A stretch of DNA of 64,000 nt from Cryptomeria japonica (GCF_030272615.1 NW_026729290.1:49001-113000); one strand, 5' to 3'. Counted from the stretch's first letter, positions 11,952 to 25,030 are shown. Translations and numbers: made by a program. The notes: generated from the sequence alone by a model not told the origin.

Positions 11952-13634
11952 TAAATCTGTTTAGGGAACATAACATAAGGATTGTCATCTGAGTACCATC
12001 TACTATATTCTTGCTTGCCTCTCGATCTCTGATATGAATTGTTGATCTTCTTCCTGGGGGAGAGGAGATAAAACCCATATCGACTTTAGTCGTATTTCTT
12101 GTCTTTATTGGAGTAGCCTGAGGGGTTGATTTCGGCCCCTTTTTCCAACTATCGTTCATTCCACTGCTAGATATCATCCTCTTGGTTGTTCTAGGTGGTT
12201 GTCTTCCACTTGGAAGCATCATCCTCAGCTCACTTAGCACTTATGTTAAGCAATGAAGTCATTGGGGATAGCTGAAAGGTAGATTTCACCATATCCACCA
12301 ATTTTTGTGATTTTGATGACAAGATCCCTCCAAAGAGCAAACACCCCTGGGCATCCTCATAGTCAGATCTAGGGCAATCTTTGTTATGTTTTCCATAGTG
12401 CAATTTGAATCCACTTCCTCCTTGGTTTGCAGAACCACTTGTATTTCTCCATCTTCCAAGTTATCACTTTGTTCTTCATCCTGAATGGTGTTTTTCCATT
12501 CTCTCTCGTATTTTCCTATAATTTGATTCTCTTTCCTATCTTCAAACACATGGTTTTATAGGTTTTCCAAATTAATGTTCCTCTATTGCTCAAAAGTGTC
12601 AGGGATGATTACACTTTGGGATTCTTCTGCCATTTTAAATCCTTTTGGAATCACCAGTTGCTTAGCAAAAATTTTGGCTCTCCATTGTGTTGTCTTGTCT
12701 TTCTTCTCTTTCTCTTCGACAACCTGTAGAGGAACTTTTTTAGCAGTATGCCCTAACTTTTTGTAGTGAAAACATGCAAAAGGGACACTTTTATATTCCA
12801 TAGGTTGAACCCACTTCCCCAATCTGGGTTTAATCTCAATAGATAAAGGCATATCTGTTCCTTACATAACTCCCACAAAAATCCTTGCAAAGGCAAGTCT
12901 TCTTCTAGCTGCTATGATAGGGTCCATAGATAAGAGTTCCCCAAAGGAACTAGAGATTCCTTTGAAAACATCATCATCCCAGAACTCCAGTGGAAGGCTT
13001 GGTAATCTGACCCAAATAGGAGCTTGTACAAAAAAAGGTTCATTTAGGTCCATCTAAGGCGACCATTTTCGCAGAGCAAGCATAGATTTTCCAATCAACC
13101 AAGAGCCATCACAAAGCACCCTCGATATATCTTCCACACATGAAAATGACATAGACAGTGCACCTTTGGAAATGGTTGTGATCTCCACTTGACCTTTGAG
13201 CACCCTTTTACAATTAGCAAATGCATTGACAACATCAATATTTGCTCTAGGGCCCAACAAATTTCCAACTAGAGTCAAAGCCATAAGGTTAATGTTATGC
13301 TCAATCACTAGACTTGGAACTTGAATAGAAAATCTACCCCTTTTTGGTTCTGAGATATTACGCATTGTAGGGAGTGAAGACTTTCCACTCGATTTGACAC
13401 TGAACAGAGACATCTAGGACCGACCGATGTCCCTTCGAATGGGTCCCTACCTTGGGCTATCTCCAACATGTGATTCTCCCCTCCTCCCATCAGGATTAAG
13501 AGGCTTTTTGCCACCTTGTGGGTCCCCATCCACCGAATCCTTTCCATTCGGCTCAGAGGAGTCAGGGAAGTCCCGAGATTTGTCCTTTCCACCTGCTCCC
13601 TAGTTTGCCTATCCATTACATGGTTTCCCACCAT
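11952..13634 (-). pseudogene. LINE ORF1: DUF4283-like RNA-binding protein with CCHC knuckle
   Basis: The frame is broken several times. The DUF4283-like region is at 13413-12862, ending in a PLEFWDDDVFKGI stretch and a RRRLAFARI segment. Next come a MPLSIEIKPRLGKW segment (from 12852) and a zinc knuckle, CFHYKKLGHTAKKVP at about 12780. The second and fourth Cys of that knuckle are replaced (Y and V), so it is degenerate. The C-terminal part has LEDGEIQVVLQ (about 12455) and KKGPKSTPQ (about 12145). The same blocks, with an intact CCHC, recur on the plus strand at 63095-64000, so the two copies belong to one LINE family. ORF1 proteins of this kind bind LINE RNA. Confidence 0.8.
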
Positions 13635-13689
13635 GTCCTTAGTTCAAATTCAAAGTCACTCCCTTCTCTCGCTCCTGCTTCATGGTTGA

Positions 13690-14860
13690 ACAAGGATTCT
13701 CCTTATGTATTACAATTGGGAATGCACGTTCATTCAGGAAGACTACCTAGATCTCATTGCTCAAACAAGAAACCCAGAAAGGATACAACTTAAGGGAAGG
13801 TTCACTACCTTATAGGAAGTCTCACTGACTTACAATAGAATTCAAATAACAATCGGGATTACATGAATTGTGAAAATAGCATCTCCATATGATTGGATAC
13901 AATTCCAGGTAAGCAAAATGTTTTCTCTACAACACTTCTCTTCTCTTCTTCACTTCCAAAAGATGAAATTGCTTGTTTGCACATACAACTTGATCATACA
14001 CTCACTCAAGAATTAGAGACTCACAATCTTACATGATAATTATATTTATTTATATAAGACATCAACCTATATTTAAAGGTCGGCTAAAACCTCAATACAA
14101 ATTACAAAATAATAACCTCACACACTACAAAAACATATGTGACCAAAATAATGTTAGCTAAGACATAGTATGGACCCAAAGCAACACCACAAACATGAAA
14201 CACCTCCAAAAATTACACCTCAATCATCCGCAACAGGCTACAACCACCAAGAATGTCACATAATATGAAGAACATCATCAAACCAAGAAAATATTGAATA
14301 ACTCGCACAACGATCAATGTGGACCATAAATACACATAGAAAATGATCTAGAAATATTCACAGGCAACGTAAATTGCACTACAACAACCACAACAACTCT
14401 GATTACCAAAATCATCACCATCTCAACATTAGAGCTCAAGAACACCATCAAAACTGACTATCAATATGAAATATTCACGCATGGACATCTAAATAATGGA
14501 CCAATCAAACTAAGGACACACATCAACATCCAGAACACATCTCATACATCCACAACTAAAGCTATAGCAATTATGAAGCAATTCAGAGTACAAACTAGAA
14601 AACCAAATAACACAAACAACTCAATATGAATCTCAATATCAGATCTCATAACTTGATCAGAAGATCATGCAGACCACTAAAAATTATGTTGAATCAACTA
14701 GAGATAGTTTTCTCAAAAACCATTAAACCGCATCAGCTCAACTACAACACATTGACCAAACCAACTCTTTTAATCTAACTGCAATATTGTTTTCACAAGA
14801 ATAATATGTTGACAACAATGACAACACATCATTCTAGAAAACTCTCAGCAATATCCAACA
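13690..14860 (-). repeat. Partial Copia-type LTR, minus orientation
   Basis: On the minus strand it starts TGTTGGATATT at 14860. It shares blocks, in the same order, with the LTRs of the Copia element at 16823-37409: the start, 'gatcaatgtggacc', 'aaaggtcgg', the TATA-like stretch at about 14048-14060, and 'ctagatctcattgctcaaa'. It is a related but distinct subfamily. No polypurine tract lies outside 14860, so this is a 5' or solo LTR. Its U5 end is missing where the LINE begins near 13690. The gag-like ORF at 5939-7510 has the same orientation and could be its body. Confidence 0.6.
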
Positions 14861-14891
14861 ATTTAAGTCCAATCACCAAATCATTAATTGG

Positions 14892-15080
14892 ATGGTAATG
14901 ATAGATTTTAATTCTCCCCTAAAAGAGGATGAGAAACATGGGGATCACAAGCTTGTAGGGGATTGTAGATTTGATATTTTGGATTTCATAAATGAGAAAG
15001 CCTTGTTGGATGTAGATATAAATGAAGTGTTGCCAACAATTGTTCTAATAGGTATGTGGAGGAAGACCTCATACAAGTGA
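14892..15080 (+). pseudogene. LINE endonuclease fragment
   Basis: Sixty-two codons resemble the last third of a LINE AP-endonuclease. It has a DFNSPLKEDEKHG stretch, comparable to DFSTPLHDNEKFGG in the LINE at 11484-11951, followed by LDFINEKALLDVDIN. It lies right next to the LTR end at 14860 and has no RT downstream. It is a scrap, probably left by an old 5'-truncated LINE or a deletion. Confidence 0.6.
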
Positions 15081-16127
15081 ACTTAAACCAAACACATATT
15101 TATTTGGATTGGCTTTCTTCATATTTTTTCTTCCTATTGGTACATCTATTAATAGTTGTATTACATCAATATTGGTGGCGTAGTTAATAACTATTATATT
15201 GTTTACCATTACATCAACTATATTTTCTCCTTAATGTAAACCACTCATGTTTGCATTGGATTATTGAGTCAAATAAGTTTATACAATTTTCTATTATATG
15301 CTATTAGAGTTGATGGATGGTGAGTTTCACATACGTGATGTAGGCTTATTGATGGCAACCATAATTCTGCAAATCTTACCTCAACAATAAAGAGAATGAG
15401 TAGATTACTCAAGCACCCATTATAAGAGTGAAGCATTTCCCTGTACTTGTGCATTGGAAATTTTGTCGAACATATTGATTTCCTGGTGTTTAGTTATCCA
15501 ATTTTTGTATAGATCTCTTAGAGCACAAGATGGGACTTCTACAATGCCATAAAAAGAGTAGACATTTTATTATCAAAACAAAATTTTGTTTGCTCCAATA
15601 AAATTTGGAGGGCTTGGAAACAAAGAGCTACAAAGATATTTTTTCTTGTGTCTAAATCTAGAGGTTGAGAAAAGTGGTTTTTGTTGCAGAGAGTGAGTAG
15701 TTTCCATGAGTTAGAGTTATAGGTTATAATTTTATTTGTTATGGACAAAGAAAGGAGGATGCAAATTGGTGCCGAAGAAAGACTACCACATCTTTTGCAT
15801 GGTTGGAAGTTTTTTGTATGTTGGGATACAAATGAGATTACATCATTCAAATAAAATTTCCATTGAATTATTTTTTTCATAAGTAGTTTTAAGTTTTGAC
15901 TAGTGAAGATGTAACAATAATGACTTTGGATTGTTGTGGGGTTATGTGTAGGATCATGGTAGGCCAAAAAGTGGTGATGTGAAAAAATGTTGTTTTTCCT
16001 TTGCGCAAAGACGTGAAAATGTAATTTTAATTTTTACTTAGGCTAGGAGAAAGTTCATGTTGCAATAGTAAAACTCAAGCCTATACCTATATTTGTTCTA
16101 GTGAGCATTAAAAATAAAATGAAAAAT

Positions 16128-16129
<2 letters not shown>
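15081..16129. other. AT-rich stretch without recognised feature
   Basis: One minus-strand ORF of 142 codons (15967-15539) is present. Its composition (many S, T, N, I, L) and lack of motif do not support a gene. I see nothing else. Confidence 0.4.
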
Positions 16130-16181
<52 letters not shown>

Positions 16182-16211
16182 TATATATATATATATATGT
16201 ATGTATATATG

Positions 16212-16280
<69 letters not shown>
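16130..16280. repeat. Compound (GT)n-(AT)n-(GT)n microsatellite
   Basis: About 50 bp of pure GT, then some 40 bp of AT/GTAT, then about 60 bp of pure GT. It abuts the left arm of the palindrome. A second, shorter AT-GT-AT tract lies in the palindrome centre (about 16772-16838). Alternating purine-pyrimidine tracts of this kind can adopt Z-DNA and are unstable. Confidence 0.95.
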
Positions 16281-16284
<4 letters not shown>

Positions 16285-16771
16285 ATTATCAAATAGTGGT
16301 GTATGTGAGAACAAACAAATTCATCCTTCAGTGTAGTGTATTGAGTAGAGATTGTTGCAAGGTAGATAAATATGCTTAATTGGAACTGTCATTAGGCATT
16401 AGAAGATGCTATCTTTGTAGTTCATGTATTCTAGATTATAGTGCAATCATTATTGTAAGGTAGTCAACCTTCCCTGAGGGTTTGAGCCTTCTGGGTCATC
16501 ATATTTTGAGCAGTGAGATCTAGGAAATTTTCCTAAAGGCATGTGCATTTCCCATTATAATATTTACACATGGTATTCTAGAGTATTATCTTATTGTGGG
16601 TGGATTCCCATTGTGGTTTTTCCCTTAACTGGGTTTTCCACATCCAAAATCTTGGTGTAATGTGTGTCGTCGTCGTTGTCTCTATCTTTATTCTTGTTGT
16701 ACTTGATCAAATCTCAAATTGAGCTTGATTTGTTTAATTTGGTGAAAAATGATTCAACCTCGCCCTCTAAG

Positions 16772-16807
<36 letters not shown>

Positions 16808-17325
16808 CGTGTGTGTATGTATGTATATATATATATACACTAAGAGGGGGGGTTGAATCATTTTTCACCAAATTAAACAAATCAAGCTCAATTTGAGATC
16901 TGATCAAGTACAACAAGAATAAAGATAAAGACAACAATGGCGACACACATAACACCAAGATTTTGGATGTGGAAAACCTAGTTAAGGGAAAAATCACAAT
17001 GGGAATCCACCCACAATAAGATGATACTCTACAATACCATGTGTAAATATTATAATGGGAAATGCACATGCCTTTAGGAACATTTCCTAGATCTCACTGC
17101 TCAAAATATGATGACCCAGAAGGCTCAAACCCTCAGGGAAGGTTGACTACCTGACAATAATGATCGGACTATAATCTAAAATACATGAACTACAAAGATA
17201 GCATCTTCTAATGCCTAATGACAGTTCCAATTAAGCATATTTATCTACCCTGCAACAATCTCTACTCAATACACTACACTAAAGGATGAATTCATTTGTT
17301 CTCACATACACCACTATTTGATAAT
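16285..17325. repeat. Large palindrome: two LTR ends head to head
   Basis: The left arm, 16285-16784, is the near-perfect reverse complement of the right arm, 16823-17325. Shared text includes 'caaatagtggtgtatgtgag', 'gggtttgagccttctgg', 'gtgggtggattcccattg' and 'gaaaaatgattcaacc', each found inverted on the other side. The loop is about 38 bp of GT repeat between AT runs. The arms are the R/U5 ends of the LTR family of the Copia element. The right arm continues into that element's 3' LTR; the left arm breaks off at the microsatellite. Confidence 0.9.
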
Positions 17326-17490
17326 GCAAACACACCATCGACACCCAATCTACATGAATCTAACACTTATTTATACAAATCATCAACCTTGACTATAAGG
17401 TCGGCCAAACCCTTAATGCTTAATTACAAAATTACATCACACGATACATAAATCAACCACTAGACCAATACAATGGCATAGATAGCATAG
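16823..17490 (-). repeat. 3' LTR of the Copia element, distal (R/U5) part
   Basis: Matches 5' LTR sequence 25905-26520 in order, including the 'gatgtggaaaac' phrase, 'acccacaataagatgatactct', the TATA-like TATTTATAC (about 17369-17377) and 'cacgatacataaatcaacca'. It ends at 17490 in 'gatagcatag', where a 3.26 kb insert begins. Confidence 0.85.
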
Positions 17491-20400
17491 TGTTGGTTCC
17501 CCAAAACACACTTGGTAGGGTTTTTGCATTTCCCCATGGACAGAAACCAATTCGGGCCCTCAAATCATGCATGGAGAGGCCAACCACCAGACCATTTAGA
17601 ATACTCAAGGACTTGGACCAACAATATAATGAGGATTTTATGATTATCCTTCTACACTTCAGGCTCTGCAAAACCCAAGAGGGTGTTCCCTTAATGCTTC
17701 TGCAATCTTTGTACCACACTTGCAGGAGACATTAAAACAAAGAAAAGGGTCTCACTCCTAAAAGGGCCCTCAACAAAGAGGAAGAATGCTATAGAGTGGC
17801 TAGCTCTCTGTGATCTTCAACCTGCTTTGGAGTGTGAGATGACTTTTCCACAAACAACATCATACATAAATAATGAAAAGATATTTTGATATTATTAAAG
17901 ATACAACAAGTTGTCGATGAGTTATGAGTAAGAAATGTTATAGAAAAATGACTGTAAGAAGTGATCAATTCCTTATCCATTGGGAAATTGAAATTGCATA
18001 ATGCAAGATAAAAATTCAAAAGAAACCTTAATCTAATAGCTAAAGATCTCAAGATAACAATACCTTACAATGTATCTCATCACTCTATCCCAACCCAAAA
18101 TACTTATTAGAATCCTTGTATAATCCCCATTACTCTACAAATCATATCTAAGAAGTTTAACTGACCCCTTAGGTCAGAACGTAAGATAGATGAAATGTGC
18201 ATCACAACAATAAAATGAACAAGAAAAACCCTTGATCTTACTCATTCAAAAACATAATAGAGGCATACATTGGAGTAAATGAATTTGGACAATATATTCA
18301 TTCATTTCATAAGCTATTTTTTGTTACAAATTATATTACATATAACTCCTTCAAGAACCTGAAACAAACTAAGACACAAAACCTATTTTATTTTCTCTGC
18401 AAATTCCTATTACAGCATACACATTTCACCTAGACCTACTATACATGACCAAGGATTTGGATCCAAATTTCTGGACCAAATTTCTCAACCCCTATCTCAT
18501 GGTCTTAATTTCCCTTTTATAGAAACAAGGGAGAAACAAGCTTCAAGCCAGAGGAGACACCTATCACAAGCTCATAAGATCTCTTGTTACTTTGTTACAA
18601 AAATATCCCTCACAGTCTCCCAAAAGACTGTCCATGCTAGCATTCATGATGAAGTAGAACCAAAATTCCCAACTGCATTTTGGTAGAAACAAAAACTTTT
18701 GAGTCATGCCACTATCACCCCTAATACTTCCAGATGTACTGTGAGATTTTCCTTGATGTTTTATAGAGTATTTCCCCCTTCTCATAGAGGGTTTAGATCC
18801 CATCAAGAAGTAAAATCTCCCCTCCACTAAAAGAGGATTCTGGGCCTTTATTGCCAAGATCAGAGAAAGTGGAAAGAGAAGTTCGTAGAGGAACATAGGA
18901 GGAGAAGGGGTTGCACCTTGCATGTCATTACAAAAATGACTAGATGCCACCTCCTCACCAACCATATACTACTCCCATTCCTTCATGAGGCTCCTTTATT
19001 AATTCTCTGCCAATGAATGACATAGAAGAAGCAGAGGATGTGCCATGTAGGGCTTGATTTGGAAATAAATGGATTCCAAGCCTCCATCGACTATCCTCCC
19101 CACTTCCAAGACTCCATCAACTGTAAGCACACTCATTCCCAAAGGAAATCCATCCAGTATCACACATCTCAGTGTAATTCTTGGCACAATACTGCTCAAA
19201 GATCATTTTCATCTTGTTCAAAACCTTCTGAAAAGATAATGAATTTTTTGTTCTTTCTACCAATTGAAGATACTACACAACCATATTTATATTGAAAATA
19301 CCTCTCTTGGTGGTCTTCATGCATGGTAAAAATCATCATGACAATGCTTTTCTACTCATCCTGCTAGAAAATGGATTCAAAAAATCATATCCATCAAATC
19401 AAGAATATCGTCAGACTCAAACTGCCAATTCATAGCCTTCTAACCAAGTTAACCTTACGTGAACGATTTTGTTCCAGATTTCTTGACTACAAATTATTTG
19501 CTTCAGAATCCTCATCTTGGATACTGAGTCTTTATCTTTTGAAAGTTTCTCGGTAGCAATTTCTTTATTTTCTACCTCACTATGAGAATATCTAATAATA
19601 GGCATCCTATGATTTTGTTGATAGGTCCTTGATCATCTCACTTCTAGCTCATAAATCATCCTTATCCATTTCATCCCTTTGAAGATCTCAAATTCTTTCT
19701 GTGGTGGCAATGAAAACTTCCAAATGTTGCGACCTCAGGTAGTGCCAGCTTTGTCCTATTAATATGACTCGACCCAACAAAACACCTCTCAAAATTAGGA
19801 TTTTGAGTGTCAGTCGACATCCATGTGTCTTGACTTGTCCCTATTTATTCCATGTCAACAGGCCTATTTCCTTCTGCCTTTACTTTTTTGCATGAACAAC
19901 AATGAAACAATCCAAATCACTCCTTTTAAAAACTTTTTTGTTTCCATCATTGATTTGTCTAGCATGACATATCACATGATCACCATTGATCAATATAGCT
20001 ATTGACCTTCCAACATAGCAAGTGGGCCCATTAAAACTTGACAAAGCACTGCCAAATCATCCTTGAGTCTCCACTATGTTAGCTATGCTTCTATCGGACT
20101 TGTTCAACCTGCCTGGGACATGTAGCATCATCTCGTGATGTTGTGGTGCTTAACCTCCCTGCATCTTTCATCATGAGACTGTGAGGGTTGTCCAATTTGT
20201 TTGTTCATTATGTGCAACTTACAAAGTTTTCCTAATACTTGTTGTTATCCTTCAAGCATATTTTCTCTTGGGTCATAACGTCTCCGTCCATTTGAAACAT
20301 GTGCAAATTCATGGGAACTTTAGTTGCTTGATATTTAATCATTGAGATATAAGCTGAAATATACCAGTTGAACTTAGGGAAAAGAAAACCCATAGAAATA

Positions 20401-20748
20401 ATAAAAGGCGGCCTCGACTGTAATACAAAAGACATAATCTCTAGAATTAATTAAAAGGTCGGTAGAAGATAACACCTCTTTGGAAAAAATTAAAAGGCTG
20501 ATAGAAGATAACACCTAGGAAAAGAACACGGTCCCTTTTTGATGGTGGAATAGACACTCATCCTTAAATGAAAAAGGTAATGTGAGTTTATAATAGGTTT
20601 GGGTTTTAAAACAAAATGCTCACTCGAGAACATATAAACCTGAAAACCCTAAACCCTGAAGGGAAAAATAGAGAGCAACATTGATTTAGAATGATTAAAA
20701 TCATGTCAAGAACACCACATTTTTTCATAGTCATTTTCAGGATTATCA
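17491..20748. mobile_element. 3.26 kb insert of unknown type in the 3' LTR
   Basis: The flanking LTR halves are colinear with the uninterrupted 5' LTR. The insert starts TGTTGG and ends TTATCA, with CATAG on the left and CATAA on the right as a probable 5-bp target duplication (one mismatch). TG...CA ends and a 5-bp duplication point to an LTR element or a very long solo LTR. I could not find a direct repeat of its two ends. Inside there are only weak ORFs (for example 18965-18564, minus) without a recognised domain. A small tandem repeat ('agaagataacacct' twice, about 20450-20518) lies near the right end. Confidence 0.55.
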
Positions 20749-21433
20749 CATAACTTGGACCTAAATCAAATCTCCAAACACTCATTACCACTGGAAATCT
20801 CACCAAGATCAACCACAACATGTTACACCACAAAAAAAATTGCATAACATGAACAATATCACCGAATCAACAAAATGATCAATACCACATACAAGGATCA
20901 ATGTGGACCATCAAAACAAATAGGACATGATCATGAAACACCAACAAGAATGTTAGAACCATCCACAATAACTACACCAACACCACTTATTTAAATCATC
21001 ATCAATCAACATGCTAACACTCAAAAACACTCATCAGCAACAATTCAGACTAGAAAGATAGGTTGCAAAGTACCAAATCATGAACCATTTGAAATGAAGA
21101 TACACATGAAAATCCAAAACACTCTCCCAAATCCGCAACCAAAGATATAATGATACCAGAGTGCATCGGATCAAATACCAAAACACTGCAACACTTAGCA
21201 CATAAGAATAGTCTTCATACTGGAAATCCACAAGTCAACCAAATCACTACATAGCATCATGAAATCACTAAAGAATGAGGTTTCTCTAGTTGATTCAGCA
21301 TCCCAAATAGATAAACCAACTAGATCAACTCACTGCAAACACCAGATCACCAAACAAGTCTCCGCAACACAAAACATTGAAATATGTTGACATCAATGAC
21401 AACAACATATTCTAACAACAAAAATATCCAACA
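20749..21433 (-). repeat. 3' LTR of the Copia element, proximal (U3) part
   Basis: On the minus strand it starts TGTTGGATATTTTTG at 21433, directly after the PPT. It matches 26520-27047 and then 37256-37409 of the 5' LTR, for example 'accacaacatgttacac', 'caaggatcaatg(t/c)ggacc' and 'tgcaaacacca'. It continues into 17490 and below after the insert is removed. Confidence 0.85.
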
Positions 21434-21446
21434 ATCTCCCCCTTTT
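21434..21446 (-). promoter_or_regulatory. Polypurine tract of the Copia element
   Basis: The minus strand reads AAAAGGGGGAGAT immediately before the LTR start TGTTGG, as is standard for plant Copia elements. Confidence 0.85.
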
Positions 21447-21819
21447 GCATTGATGGAAACATATGGATGTGAAAATCAATACATAGAAATGAATCAACAC
21501 CAATAATCTACAACAAACTCCCCCTAAGACTATACACACAAAGCTCCAAAGACTGGACAATTTTCCACATGCTTCTCTCCCCCTTTGACAACAATGCCAA
21601 AGATAGAATACAAATCATGCTTCTCTCTCCCTTTACAAGATAATTTTTCCCCCAAACTCATCCTTTAAGGAGAAAAATCAGTCCCCCTTAGGATAAACTC
21701 ACAACTCAATCCATCTGAACCACATATTGACTACTTTGACTGAGTAGCAACACCAACTCATCAACTCAGATAAAAAGATACAACTTTGAAATCCATCAGA
21801 TTGATCCAACTCCATGCAT

Positions 21820-24800
21820 CTAGTTTTCAATAGGAGGGACATAGACCCTTAACTTGTCTCTCAAATAGACAAATGTATCTACAAGAAAAGGCCTAGTGAA
21901 AATATATGCAATTTGATCCTTTGTAGATACATATTCCAATCCGACTTCCTCATTACTGACTTTCTCCCTCAAGAAATGATACTTTATTGACACATATTTT
22001 ATTTTAGAATGTAGCAATGGATTCTTTGAATTATTGATAGCACTTGAATTTTCACAATATATAACAGTAGTCTCATCATACACAACTCTAATATCCTTCA
22101 ACATTTGTTTCATCCAAACTACCTGAGTACAATTACTAGCAGAAGTAATGTATTCGGCTTTAGCAATAGATAGAGATACACCATCTTGTTTCTTACTGGA
22201 CCATGAAGCCAACTTCTTTCCCAAAAAGAAATCTCCACTGGTATTTCTCTTCTAGTCATCAACATGACTTGCCCAATCAACATCAGTATAGGCACATAAT
22301 AGGAAATCATCATTCTTTAGATACTATAAGCCATAGTCAATAGTCCCCTTGAAATATCTGAAAATCTTGTTCACAACTGTACATGAGTTTCTTTAGGATC
22401 AACTTGAAATCTAGTGCAAAGACAAATGACATGCATAATATCTAGTATAGTCAAAGTTAAGTACAACAATCCACCAATCATAGATCTATACAAAGTATAA
22501 TTAACTTTTTGGGATTCATCGTTCTTAGAAAACTTGTATCCAACCACCATAGGAGTTCCAACAAGTTTAGAGTCATCTAATCCAAACTTTTTCAACAATT
22601 CCTTCACATAACTAGATTGAGAAATGAAAATACCTTTACCAGTTTGAGTAATCTGCAATCTCAAAAATAATTTCATTTCACCTATCATAGACATCTCAAA
22701 TTTCTTTTGCATATCATCAACAAACTTCATACTCAGATCATCATCTCCTCCAAAAATGACATCATCAACAAAGACTTCAACAAGAAAAATGTTGTCATTT
22801 TGAATTTTAAAGTATAAATTACTGTTAGCAGTACCTTTATAGAATCCCAACTTTAACAAGTACCTATCCAATCGAGTATACTAGGCTCTAGGGGCTTGCT
22901 TTAGTCCATACAATGCTTTCTTCAATTTGCATACCATATCTCCTTCATCTGATAAAGAAAATTCATCTGATTGCTCAATGTAGACTTCCTCTTCAAGATC
23001 ACCATTCAAAAAGGTTGACTTGACATCTATCTGATACAACTTTAAATTTTTATAAGAAACATGTGCAAGCAACAATCTAACAGCTTCAATTCTAGCTACT
23101 TGAGAAAAAGTCTCCTCATAATCAATTCCTTCCATCTAAGAACATCCCTTGCAAACTAATATTTCTTTGTTTCGTAGAACTTCACCGACTTCATTCAGTT
23201 TATTCTGGAATACCCATTTAGTACCAATCACATTCTTGTCTTTAGGTCTCAGAACAAGCTCCCAAGTGTTATTTTTCTCAATCTAATTCAGCTCTTCTTC
23301 CATTGCTTTTATCCAATTTTCATCTTGACATGCTTCTGCAACATCTTTAGGATCAATCTTTGAAATTAAACATACCTCTTTAGGAGCAATCCTTCTCCTT
23401 CTCATCACACCTTTATTCTTATCACCAATAATCTAATTTTCTAAATGATTCAATCTTACATACCTCAGAGTCTTTTGATTATTTTGATTTTCAGGCTTTT
23501 GCACTTCTTCACTAGCAACAACAATATCTAGATTACCTATCTCCACCAGATCATTCTTCTTTAAGATCTCAGTCTGCAAAAGCTTCAAAATAACATCTTC
23601 ATCATCAAAATCATATCTACATGCACTGATCTTCTTACCAAGACATTCATCAACCTTTACATTTGCACACTCTACTATCCTCTTTAGTCTCTTTTTGTAA
23701 CACCCATAGGCCTTGCTCTTAGAAGAATATCCCAAGAAGTTTCCTTCATCACATCTTGCATCAAACTTTCCTATATCCTCATCTCTCTCGATACAACATT
23801 TACTTCCAAAAAATCTGAAATATCAATTGTATGAACATGACTAAACCATATCTTATAAGGAGTCTTACCAGAATCACCTTTAATATGCACCTAGTTGAAT
23901 GTGTAAATAGTAGTGCTAACAGCTTCTCTCCAAAAGATCTGTGCAACATTTCCTTCAATTAGCATAGTCCTAGTAGCGTCCAAGATAGTTCTGTTCTTCC
24001 TTTCAATAACTCAATTTTAGTGGAGGGATCTAAGAGCAGATAACTATTTTCTAATTCCATTCCTTTCATAAAATATATCAAACTCTCCTAATGTAAATGC
24101 TCCTCCTTTGTCAGATCTCGGGCACTTCAGATTCAACCCTTTCTCAGTCTACATTTTGGCTTTGAATATCTTGAATTTCTCCAACACTTATGGTTTCTCC
24201 CTTAGAAAGGTAAACCACATCATCATAGAATATTCATCAATCAACAACATGAAATATATGTCACCCTGCATGCTTCTCACTCTTGTAGGACCACATAGGT
24301 TAGTATGAACAAGATATAACAATCCATTAGATGAATACAACTTACTATTGAATGTAGTTCTTGTTTTCTTTCCCATCTAACATTCCTTACATACTAGATT
24401 AGTAGGTTTCACAATCTTAGGAAAATCTCAAACAACTTGAGTAGAACTTATCCTTACCATGTAGTAGAAATTAACATGACACATTATCCTATGTCATAAC
24501 CAACTTTCATCAATCTGAGTAGTCAAACAACTTTTCTCACTAGCATTCAAATGAAAGATATTACCTTTAGTCTTAGTCCCTAATGCAATCTCTATACTGA
24601 AGGCATTTAGGATCTTGCATTTACCATTCTTGAATTACAAATCATATCCCTTGTCAACCATCTATCCAACACTCAAAAGATTATGCTTCAAACCTTCAAC
24701 ATATAAGACATCATTAATATTATTCTTACCATTGAAAGATATATAACCTCTACCATGAATCACACAAGCTTTGTCATCTCCAAATCTTACTATTCCATCA

Positions 24801-25030
24801 TCATACCTTTCCATACTCACAAATTTAATTTAATCATCTATCATATGATGTGAAAAACCATTGTCAATTACCTATTCATCTTTCTCTTTAATCTTAGTAG
24901 CCAAAGATTTCTCCTCAATAATGGAGCTTGTACAATTCATTGGTACCAAATCATCTTCCTTGATAGAAATAAATATAAATTCATCTTTTGAATTCCCATT
25001 CTCTGATTTGTCATCTATCACACCTTAATC
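21820..25030 (-). pseudogene. Copia pol: protease, integrase, RT, RNase H
   Basis: Domains in order down the minus strand. Protease near 24880 has VIDNGFSHHM (the catalytic DSG has become DNG). The GAG_pre-integrase zinc region and integrase start (about 24440-24190) read CKEC, then LVHTNLCGP and LLIDEYSMMMW, where Asp is the first catalytic residue. RT (23135-22371) has LYQIDVKSTFLNGDL, KALYGLKQAPR and an FVDD box in place of YVDD. RNase H (22224-21820) has ASWSSKKQ, SIAKAEYI and a C-terminal HFLREKV region. Numerous stops and frameshifts interrupt each domain. These enzymes would cut Gag-Pol, copy the RNA and integrate the cDNA. Confidence 0.88.

Larger units (their letters stand above)
7750..13650 (-). 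mobile_element. L1-type LINE, nearly full length, inactive
   Basis: Going down the minus strand it has ORF1 (DUF4283-like domain, CCHC knuckle), then ORF2 with AP endonuclease, reverse transcriptase, a zf-RVT zinc region and a C-terminal RNase H. This is the standard order of plant L1-clade non-LTR retrotransposons. Stops and frameshifts occur in every domain, so this copy is dead. About 5.9 kb remains, close to full size. The 5' end sits at the edge of an LTR fragment near 13690; the 3' end is uncertain. Confidence 0.85.

Noticed and set aside
15539-15967. 142-codon minus-strand ORF
   Set aside because: No motif, atypical composition, no neighbours of the same strand; open by chance in AT-rich DNA.
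16098-16379. Several overlapping ORFs of alternating Val/Cys or Thr/His
   Set aside because: They are translations of the (GT)n and (AT)n microsatellite and have no start or coding context.
18564-18965. 133-codon minus-strand ORF inside the 3.26 kb insert
   Set aside because: No recognisable domain, and no sign of selection can be judged from one copy; not listed as a gene.
20640-20660. Telomere-like 'accctaaaccct'
   Set aside because: Only two units, inside a mobile insert; not an interstitial telomere array.
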